This document shows positions 8,261-13,733 of a DNA stretch of 19,592 nt, one piece after another. Under the pieces are notes generated by a model. It was not told the DNA's origin, did no database searches, and worked only from the letters and a program-made list of their open reading frames with translations. Every line of letters starts with the position of its first letter. Position 1 is the first letter of the stretch. Where the stretch lies: contig JAYTQU010000175.1 of the NCBI GenBank assembly GCA_043746555.1, positions 1 to 19,592 on the forward strand, given 5' to 3'. The translations under genes and the position numbers were made by a program. This stretch comes from CAZQYC01 sp043746555 (lineage in GTDB: Bacteria > Pseudomonadota > Gammaproteobacteria > Steroidobacterales > Steroidobacteraceae).

Positions 8261-8470
8261 ACGAAGTTATCATCCGACATCGGTAAAGCGCGCTGCGTTA
8301 ACGCGCTCGATTGCTACATGAGAAGTTGGACTCTAATGAAAATGTCGCGAGACGCGTTGCAATGCATGGCTCGTGACATCTCCCGATCCAATCTTCACCG
8401 TCCGCGTCTCTAAACCTGCCTAAAGGCTTGCTAGATAGAGAAGGCTCGTGAAGAGCTTGTCGCGTCGCTG

Positions 8471-8552
8471 TGGCAACCCCGCTGTCGTAGGAAATAGCTC
8501 CCGTAGACCGGTGGCTTTGCGTCCTCGTCTTTCGACAAAGTTTGCCTTTAAC
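8471..8552 (-). promoter_or_regulatory. Cyclic di-GMP-I (GEMM-I) riboswitch aptamer
   Basis: The minus-strand transcript contains, in order: AAGGCAAAC (from 8548); a 7-bp hairpin CTTTGTC-GAAA-GACGAGG with the GNRA loop; the near-invariant GGACGCAAAGCC (8524-8513); CCGG leading into a second stem-loop; and CAGCGGGGTTGCC closing the domain at 8472. GGCAA (8546-8542) pairs with TTGCC (8476-8472). The second stem carries TACGG and CCTACG, close to the 11-nt receptor for a GAAA tetraloop, as expected for the tertiary contact between the two stems of this class. The order and spacing match the Vibrio cholerae Vc2 aptamer. A sigma70-like promoter sits immediately upstream, and the next substantial gene is the SPOR-like protein, which it probably controls. 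Confidence 0.93.
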
Positions 8553-8563
8553 ACCTGCTTTTA

Positions 8564-8592
8564 TATTTACGCAGCAGTGTGACGCAAGTCAA
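8564..8592 (-). promoter_or_regulatory. Sigma70-type promoter for the riboswitch transcript
   Basis: On the minus strand, TTGACT (8592-8587) is followed by exactly 17 bp and TAAATA (8569-8564), close to the TTGACA / TATAAT consensus. Transcription would start near 8557, only about 5-10 nt before the riboswitch aptamer, as expected for a riboswitch leader. Between this promoter and the end of the upstream gene (8755), the sequence shows only a short inverted repeat. Confidence 0.75.
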
Positions 8593-8666
8593 GAGCAAGA
8601 GTCTCTATCGGCAGACAAAGTACGGGTCTTTTGCGAAATAACCGGCGGCGCTACGAGTTTATGTCG

Positions 8667-8682
8667 TACGCACCCGTGCGTA
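8667..8682. repeat. Short inverted repeat TACGCAC-CC-GTGCGTA
   Basis: A 7-bp perfect inverted repeat with a 2-nt centre lies between the end of the small basic protein gene (8755, minus strand) and the riboswitch promoter. It could be a regulator-binding dyad or part of a weak hairpin ending the upstream transcript. No U-tract follows on the minus strand, and nothing identifies a partner. Confidence 0.35.
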
Positions 8683-8754
8683 AAACTTACGAACGAGATT
8701 TTCCGGCCGTCAAAGTGCGAATCTTCGAGCGATTTGAGTTGGTAAGCCGCTGAC

Positions 8755-9099
8755 CTAAACTGCCAATTTCACCCAGGGACTCGGGTGCGAATGGGCTGGT
8801 TCGCCGGCCAAGATGCGAGGCGCTAAACGACGCGTCACGCGCTGCGCCAACTGCGGATCGGAGCGATACATTCGTTGCAGTGCGGCCATGAGTCCCGCCA
8901 ATATGGCGCGTCGCTCGCGCTCGTGGCGGCACGCATCGCGCGACAAAATGGCGAGTTCGTCGCCAATGCTTTCCAGCGTCTCGCGATACGACGGTGCGAA
9001 TTCGCTATTGCGTTTGCGCAGACGCTCCGCGAAACGCAAAGCATTCAACGTGCTGTGCCTCGCACGATGTCGCAAAACGATGTTACGAACAAAATTCAT
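8755..9099 (-). CDS. Small basic hypothetical protein
   Basis: The 114-residue frame starts MNFVRNIVLRHRARHST at an ATG with GGAT a few bases upstream. The product is rich in Arg, largely helical in character (ETLESIGDELAILSRDACR, RRAILAGLMAALQRMY), and has no signal peptide, membrane helix or metal-binding motif that I can see. No family is recognised. A competing plus-strand frame over the same bases has a much less protein-like composition, which favours this strand. It lies upstream of the riboswitch promoter, so it is not under riboswitch control. It is divergent from the sheath-like gene with a ~160-bp gap. Confidence 0.55.
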   Translation of the reverse strand: MNFVRNIVLRHRARHSTLNALRFAERLRKRNSEFAPSYRETLESIGDELAILSRDACRHERERRAILAGLMAALQRMYRSDPQLAQRVTRRLAPRILAGEPAHSHPSPWVKLAV

Positions 9100-9258
9100 T
9101 GATCCGAACTCATTAGATCCGATCTGCGCTCACAGCAGTGTCGCGCGTTGCGCGCATGACAATGCGTGCTCCAGGTCTCAGCTTAAAAGACCCAACGCCT
9201 CATGGGTGCGGTTATGCTAACTTATCTCACATAACGGTGACACATACGGAGTCACTAC

Positions 9259-9291
9259 ATGAGTGGGGAACGACTGAAAGGTTGTGGGTGA
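9259..9291 (+). CDS. 10-codon ORF ending in TGA, in frame with the sheath-like gene
   Basis: An ATG at 9259 has a well-spaced GGAG (9248-9251, 7 nt upstream) and reads MSGERLKGCG before TGA at 9289-9291. It is in the same frame as the sheath-like protein, whose open frame resumes at once with TTG (9292). It may be the original N-terminus of that protein interrupted by a nonsense change, a leader peptide that feeds reinitiation, or chance. Confidence 0.35.
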   Translation: MSGERLKGCG

Positions 9292-9297
9292 TTGCCG

Positions 9298-11004
9298 GTG
9301 TCCGACGCCGATACTCCAGAACATAAGTCAGGCATCGCGACGCAAACTCTCGCGAGCATCGAACAACTGGCCTCTCCGGAGCCGGCACAACAAATTGTGC
9401 GCGGCGAAACCGCCGTCACCGCATTCGTAGGCCGCACGCTGCGCGGTCCAATCAATACGCCCGTGACCATCGAGAGCAGCGCAGAGTACCAAGCGCTTTT
9501 CGGCGGACAGTGGCAACCGAGTCTGTTGTCATACGCCGTAGAGCAATTTTTCGATCACGGCGGTCAGCACGCGGTGATCGTGCGAGTTGTCAACGGCGGC
9601 GCGCCCGCAACGATTTCGTTGGCCTGCGGAAACGAAATGCTGACACTTGAAGCACTGACGCCGGGAACGCGTGAATTTTTGCGTGCAGCCGTCGACTACG
9701 ACAATGTGGGCGACGAATTAGGCGAGCGTAAATCCGAGTGTTTCAATTTGGTTTTGCAACGCCTGCGCGCGCCGGGCTCGGAACGTATTGAAGTGCAGGA
9801 AACCTATCGCCGTGTATCGACCAATCCCGGCACACATCGCTACATCGGTAATGTGTTGCGCGAATCGCAGCTCGTGAGATTGCGCGGCACTGCGCCGGCT
9901 GTGCGCCCCGATCAAACTTTTGCTGCCGGTTCGCGGCATATCGTCGGCTATGCCGATGCAAACAACGATGGTGACGATGGCGCAACGCTTTCCGATTACG
10001 ATTTGATCGGCTCCGCCGCCGCAGGAACCGGTTTGTTTGCGCTGCGCGCTGTAGATAATCTCGGCTTTGTCTACATACCGCCACTGACGCGCGATGCCGA
10101 CTTGGGCGCAAGCACTTTGGTAGTCGCGGAAAAACTGTGCCGCGAACGACGAGCGATGTTGATAGTCGATCCACCGGTTTCTTGGAGATCGGCGGAACAG
10201 GCGCTCATCGATTCGCGACAACTGGAATTTCGCAGCGCGTGCGCCCTGATGTATTTTCCGCGTATCGTGGCGTTCGATCGTCTGCGCGGTCGCGACGAAA
10301 TTTTTCCGAATGGCGGTGCCGTGGCTGGAATGCTTGCGCGCGGCGACGCAACGCGACCGCTCTGGGAAATGGATGCGCCGGAACCGGAACCAATCTTGCG
10401 CGCCGGCGCGCGGCTCAACGTAACTGTCACCGAGTCGGAACGCTGGCGGCTCGCATCGCACGGCGTCAATGCGCTGCGCACCGCGCGCGGCAGTTCGCCG
10501 CTGCGCTTTCTGACACGGACGTTAGCGGGAGGAATGAACAGCGTGGCCGACTGGGGTTATCTCGGACCGCAGCGACTCGCTTCATTCATTGTTGGCAGTG
10601 TCGAACGCGGCACTCGTTGGGTAATTGCTTCGCAGTGTGATGCGGCAATCTGGACGCGTGTGACGCGTCAGATCAATCAGTTTCTGACCGACTTAACCGC
10701 GCGCGGCGCGTTTCCAGCGGCACCTGCGGAACGCGCTTTCCTCGCGATCTGCGACGAACGGGTCAATTCAGCTCACGATTCGCTCGATCAACGCGTCAAT
10801 ATTCTGGTGTCGTTTGCCGCCTCACGACGCGGTCGTTATCACAGCTTCATGATTACTCACGCGGCCGCCGGCAGCGCCATTCGCGCCATCGCCGTGAATC
10901 CGGCGGAGATGCCGCTCAGTATCGAACCGAAACTCGAATTCGATCGCGATGACACTACGCTGCATGCCTCCGAAGTCGCCAATCGCGTAGCGCATAGCGC
11001 CTAG
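9298..11004 (+). CDS. Solitary contractile phage-tail-sheath-like protein
   Basis: From the first sense codon after the in-frame TGA the frame is 570 residues (568 from GTG 9298). Residues about 41-100 match the sheath N-terminal domain (TAFVGRTLRGPINTPVTI, then a YxxLFGG-like turn and LSYAVEQFFDHGG followed by AVIVRVVN). Residues about 415-537 match the conserved sheath C-terminal domain (WGYLGPQRLASFIVGSVE, a Trp-rich strand, QINQFLTDLTARGAF, then RGRYHSFMITHA). DANNDGDDG (222-230) is acidic and may bind a cation. Sheath proteins polymerise around an inner tube in contractile injection systems and phage tails, but no tube, baseplate, spike or ATPase gene is nearby. I prefer GTG 9298 over TTG 9292 because GGGTG lies 7 nt upstream, but the start is uncertain. 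The gene ends one base before the symporter-like gene. Confidence 0.85.
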   Translation: MSDADTPEHKSGIATQTLASIEQLASPEPAQQIVRGETAVTAFVGRTLRGPINTPVTIESSAEYQALFGGQWQPSLLSYAVEQFFDHGGQHAVIVRVVNGGAPATISLACGNEMLTLEALTPGTREFLRAAVDYDNVGDELGERKSECFNLVLQRLRAPGSERIEVQETYRRVSTNPGTHRYIGNVLRESQLVRLRGTAPAVRPDQTFAAGSRHIVGYADANNDGDDGATLSDYDLIGSAAAGTGLFALRAVDNLGFVYIPPLTRDADLGASTLVVAEKLCRERRAMLIVDPPVSWRSAEQALIDSRQLEFRSACALMYFPRIVAFDRLRGRDEIFPNGGAVAGMLARGDATRPLWEMDAPEPEPILRAGARLNVTVTESERWRLASHGVNALRTARGSSPLRFLTRTLAGGMNSVADWGYLGPQRLASFIVGSVERGTRWVIASQCDAAIWTRVTRQINQFLTDLTARGAFPAAPAERAFLAICDERVNSAHDSLDQRVNILVSFAASRRGRYHSFMITHAAAGSAIRAIAVNPAEMPLSIEPKLEFDRDDTTLHASEVANRVAHSA

Positions 11005-11005
11005 T

Positions 11006-12475
11006 GTGACGATCAACGCGGTTATAGCGATGCCTACCTTCGACGCGATCGCGCTGACAGTGCAAGCCATCCTATTAGTCGCGATCGGCTTGCGACTGCG
11101 CGGTCGATTGCACGCCGGCGACGATTTCATTTTGGGAAGACGCCGCTTAAGCGCACCGCTCAGCGTTGCCGCATTAGCGATGAACAGCATTCCTTTTTGG
11201 TGGTTGCTAGTACTTGTCGGAGCGGCGTTTACCTTGGGCTTGGCCGCTGTCTGGATCGCGCTGGCGTTGCTTGGCGGCGTCTTTATCGGAGGTTGGTACG
11301 TCGCACCGCGACTGCGGGCGCTCACCAATGTGCAACAACGCGGCACGTTTTCCGAATTGATCGTCGGCGACGCCGGCGAAAACATGCGCGCCATCGTCAT
11401 GCGCTCGACGCTGCTGATTGTGATTGCGACGCTGCTGTTTTCGTGCGCCGTACAACTACAACTCGCCGCGCATTTTCTTGAGGACACTTTTTCGATTGTC
11501 CCGATCACGGCAATCATCCTCATCGTCGGCGTGCTTTGTCTATCGACAATGTTGGCTGGGTTTTGGACCACCGTGATAACCGACGCCTGGCAAATCATCG
11601 TCTGGACGATCGTGTGCGTCGTCACGCTTATTGCAGTGGCTATCGCGGTAAGTCATTCGCCGATGGGCGCAACAACGATATTTCGCGGCGACTGGTTTGC
11701 AGGAAACACCGGCGTTTTAACGATTTCATTTACTCTGGGTATCGCATTCATTGGCGGCGATATCGCCGGACAGGCGCCGGTGTTGGCACGCTATATGGCG
11801 TGCGCCAGCGATGTCGAATTGGCGCGCGCGCGCCTGTATGCGCTGCTCTGGGGAGCGATTGCGTTGTTGCTCTCTTTGAGCGTCGGTTGGGGCCTGCGCG
11901 CATTGAGCGATGCACCGACAATCGGCATAACAGCGATCGTCACGTCGCTGTCCAGATCCCTTTCGCCGAACGTAATATCGATTTTGTCATTGCTGCTCCT
12001 CGGCGCTGCGACGATCGGAATCGGTAATGGTTTTCAGACCATGGCGTCGCACTTAGCGAACGATTTGCGACGCGGCGGAACGTCGTCGTCTTTGGTGTAC
12101 TGTCGTCTCGCATTGGTGCTGATCGTTTCCTTGTCGGCCGCTCTCGCAATCTATTTGCCGTACTCATCGGCACAGAATAATTTTGATCGACTTCTTTTTT
12201 GTTGGCATGCCTTGGGTGCCGCATTCGGCCCATTGCTTATTGTGCGATTGAGCGGCAAGCGAGTGCGGCCGGGTTCGACACTGGGATCGATCTGGTCGGG
12301 ATTCCTGTTAACTTTGGTTTTCTATCTCATGCCGGATTCGCCGGGCGAACTGCTCGAACGCGGTTTACCGTTCACAGCTGCGCTCGGCATCGCTCTAAGC
12401 GGCGGCGAGCGACGACGCAATCCCGATCGTGCCGATCGCGGCGATCGCACCGTCCACGATCGTCTACCGATTTAA
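11006..12475 (+). CDS. Sodium:solute symporter (SSS)-like membrane protein
   Basis: This 489-residue polytopic protein has about 12-13 hydrophobic segments. The N-terminal DDFILGRRRLSAPLSVAALA, right after the first helix, matches the DDxxLGGR-type segment typical of the SSS/PutP family, where the following region contributes to Na+ and substrate binding. A conserved-looking FIGGDIAGQAPVLARYMA lies mid-protein. The substrate cannot be named. The GTG start at 11006 lies one base after the TAG of the sheath-like gene, suggesting translational coupling; ATG at 11030 is an alternative. The C-terminus is Arg/Asp-rich and hydrophilic. No SSS-linked histidine kinase or response regulator is attached or adjacent. 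Confidence 0.82.
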   Translation: MTINAVIAMPTFDAIALTVQAILLVAIGLRLRGRLHAGDDFILGRRRLSAPLSVAALAMNSIPFWWLLVLVGAAFTLGLAAVWIALALLGGVFIGGWYVAPRLRALTNVQQRGTFSELIVGDAGENMRAIVMRSTLLIVIATLLFSCAVQLQLAAHFLEDTFSIVPITAIILIVGVLCLSTMLAGFWTTVITDAWQIIVWTIVCVVTLIAVAIAVSHSPMGATTIFRGDWFAGNTGVLTISFTLGIAFIGGDIAGQAPVLARYMACASDVELARARLYALLWGAIALLLSLSVGWGLRALSDAPTIGITAIVTSLSRSLSPNVISILSLLLLGAATIGIGNGFQTMASHLANDLRRGGTSSSLVYCRLALVLIVSLSAALAIYLPYSSAQNNFDRLLFCWHALGAAFGPLLIVRLSGKRVRPGSTLGSIWSGFLLTLVFYLMPDSPGELLERGLPFTAALGIALSGGERRRNPDRADRGDRTVHDRLPI

Positions 12476-12479
12476 TATT

Positions 12480-12836
12480 GTGACCAATTCAAACAACGAA
12501 CCGTACGCAAACATCCACGCGGCGATACGCCGCGTGCCGCACGGAAAGGTTTCCACTTATGGCGCCATCGCCGAACTCGCCGGTCTTCCGCGACGCGCAC
12601 GATTAGTCGGTACTGTTTTACGAAACTCGCCGCCCTCGTTACGACTCCCGTGGCACCGCATCGTTACCGCGAGCGGTCGACTTGCCTTCCCAATTGGCAG
12701 CGACCCGTTCAAGAAACAGTGTGCGCGTTTGAAACGCGAGGGCGTTCGATTGATTAACAACAAGATCGACATGAAACGCTACGCCTGGCCGCCTCGCAAC
12801 CTTGCACTGGATGAGCTTTTGTGGGGTCACGCTTAA
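12480..12836 (+). CDS. Alkyltransferase-like (ATL) DNA repair protein
   Basis: This 118-residue protein is the MGMT DNA-binding domain alone. The helix-turn-helix region STYGAIAELAGLPRRARLVGTVLR (about 25-48) is followed by LPWHRIV, where the catalytic Cys of the PCHR motif is replaced by Trp58. E. coli YbaZ has the same PWHR motif. Such ATLs bind O6-alkylguanine without repairing it and pass the lesion to nucleotide excision repair. The GTG start at 12480, five bases after the upstream gene's stop, gives the family N-terminus. A longer ATG frame from 12429 would overlap the symporter gene by 47 bp and add an unlikely extension. It appears to be the last gene of the sheath-symporter-ATL run. 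Confidence 0.9.
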   Translation: MTNSNNEPYANIHAAIRRVPHGKVSTYGAIAELAGLPRRARLVGTVLRNSPPSLRLPWHRIVTASGRLAFPIGSDPFKKQCARLKREGVRLINNKIDMKRYAWPPRNLALDELLWGHA

Positions 12837-12902
12837 TCCCGCAGTCAGCGCCGCATTTAGCGCCACGCTTTGCCTATGGGTCATTCCTGATACCATGCGC
12901 GG

Positions 12903-13409
12903 ATGATCGAGCCACTCATTATTTTTTCGCACGGCCAAGACGGCGAGCCGTGGGGTACAAAAATCGTTGCGATGGCTGCGATTGCTCGCGAATTAAAATA
13001 TCGCGTCGAGTCCGTCGACTATCGCGGCATCGCCGATCCCGCACAACGCGTTGCGAAACTGCGGGCTTTCTGTAAACAACAACCAGTTGCGCCGGTTTTG
13101 GTGGGATCGAGTCTCGGCGGCCATGTCGCAACCGCCGTATCGCAAGCCGTCGGCGCGCGCGGTCTTTTCCTGCTCGCTCCAGCTTTCCATATGCCGGGCT
13201 ACGAACAATTCACGCCTGAGCCTGCCGCTTGCCCGATTACAATTGTTCACGGCTGGCGCGACGACGTAGTGCCGATCGACAACAGCATTCGCTATGCGCG
13301 CGATCATAAAGCCACCTTGCATGCCATCGAATCGGATCATCGCATGACATCCGACATCAACGTAATTGTTCGCTACTTAAAGATGTTTCTCGAAAACTTG
13401 CAGCAATAA
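12903..13409 (+). CDS. Small alpha/beta-hydrolase-fold protein
   Basis: This 168-residue protein has a complete alpha/beta hydrolase triad in the right order: the nucleophile elbow GSSLGG with Ser70, Asp120/Asp121 in GWRDDVVP, and His146 in ESDHRM. FSHGQDGEPWG near the N-terminus supplies the oxyanion-hole HG. Its short length, with no cap domain, resembles compact esterase families such as the YcfP/UPF0227 or RBBP9-like groups. The substrate is unknown. The ATG follows a 66-bp gap after the ATL gene. A weak promoter could lie there, so it may start a new unit with the lipoprotein gene 29 bp downstream. Confidence 0.85.
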   Translation: MIEPLIIFSHGQDGEPWGTKIVAMAAIARELKYRVESVDYRGIADPAQRVAKLRAFCKQQPVAPVLVGSSLGGHVATAVSQAVGARGLFLLAPAFHMPGYEQFTPEPAACPITIVHGWRDDVVPIDNSIRYARDHKATLHAIESDHRMTSDINVIVRYLKMFLENLQQ

Positions 13410-13438
13410 AGTCTTTGCCACAACGTAGGAGAGCCGCT

Positions 13439-13675
13439 ATGCAGCGCATGCTATCGATGACCTTGATCGTGGTATTAACCTTTGGCGGACTCAGCGCCTG
13501 CGGAAAATCCGAACCGCCGCCTGAGAAAAAGTCGCTCAAAGTCGAAGACACAGTGTTCGGCGGCTTGGTCGCAACCAAAGAACGCGCCAAAGTGGAAACG
13601 GAAAAAGCGATGGAATTGAATAAACAAAAACTGGACGAAGCGATGAAGAAGAGCGAAGACGGTAGTACGCAATGA
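13439..13675 (+). CDS. Small predicted lipoprotein
   Basis: The 78-residue product has a lipoprotein signal peptide, MQRMLSMTLIVVLTFGGLSAC, with the lipobox LSAC (Cys21) followed by GKSEPPPEKK. The mature part is short, lysine- and glutamate-rich and likely helical (KERAKVETEKAMELNKQKL), similar in style to small helical envelope lipoproteins. I see no named family. The ATG at 13439 has a strong AGGAGAG five to eleven bases upstream; a TTG frame extension from 13415 is unlikely. The residue after the Cys is Gly, which does not signal inner-membrane retention, so outer-membrane sorting is likely by the +2 rule. Confidence 0.82.
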   Translation: MQRMLSMTLIVVLTFGGLSACGKSEPPPEKKSLKVEDTVFGGLVATKERAKVETEKAMELNKQKLDEAMKKSEDGSTQ

Positions 13676-13728
13676 GACGCGCAATGAACTTACTCGTATC
13701 AGCAACCGCCTTGCTCGCAGCAATCTGA
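13672..13728 (+). CDS. 18-codon signal-peptide-like mini-ORF (possible remnant)
   Basis: An ATG overlapping the lipoprotein stop codon (ATGA at 13672-13675) reads MRRAMNLLVSATALLAAI and then TGA at 13726-13728. It has the charged N-region and hydrophobic core of a Sec signal peptide but ends where the cleavage site should be. It may be the stump of a lost exported protein or a translational-coupling leader for plsB, whose ATG follows five bases later. Confidence 0.3.
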   Translation: MRRAMNLLVSATALLAAI

Positions 13729-13733
13729 ATTTC

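Noticed and set aside
8098..8280. Minus-strand 60-codon frame in the riboswitch leader with a hydrophobic FFAVIFIVLIHVV stretch
   Set aside because: It has no ribosome binding site and overlaps the SPOR-like gene start by 67 bp, and its second half is the shadow of that gene. A small membrane peptide is not excluded but is not supported.
8813..9220. Plus-strand 135-codon frame opposite the small basic protein
   Set aside because: The composition is dominated by Arg, Ser and Cys with no ordered hydrophobic pattern, typical of a shadow frame. The minus-strand frame over the same bases reads as a normal helical protein.
9227..9240. TCAC-N6-GTGA dyad upstream of the sheath-like gene as a CRP-type site
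   Set aside because: CRP sites are TGTGA-N6-TCACA; this dyad has the half-sites in the opposite orientation and is short enough to arise by chance.
9718..10461. Minus-strand 247-codon frame inside the sheath-like gene
   Set aside because: It lies wholly within a gene with clear family motifs on the other strand and shows shadow-like composition rich in Arg, Ala and Ser.
10822..11625. Minus-strand 267-codon frame spanning the sheath-symporter junction
   Set aside because: It crosses two well-supported plus-strand genes, and its Thr/Ala/Ser-rich low-complexity sequence mirrors their codons.
11006..12475. Naming the transporter as a proline permease (PutP)
   Set aside because: Only general SSS-family features are visible; no substrate-specific residues could be confirmed.
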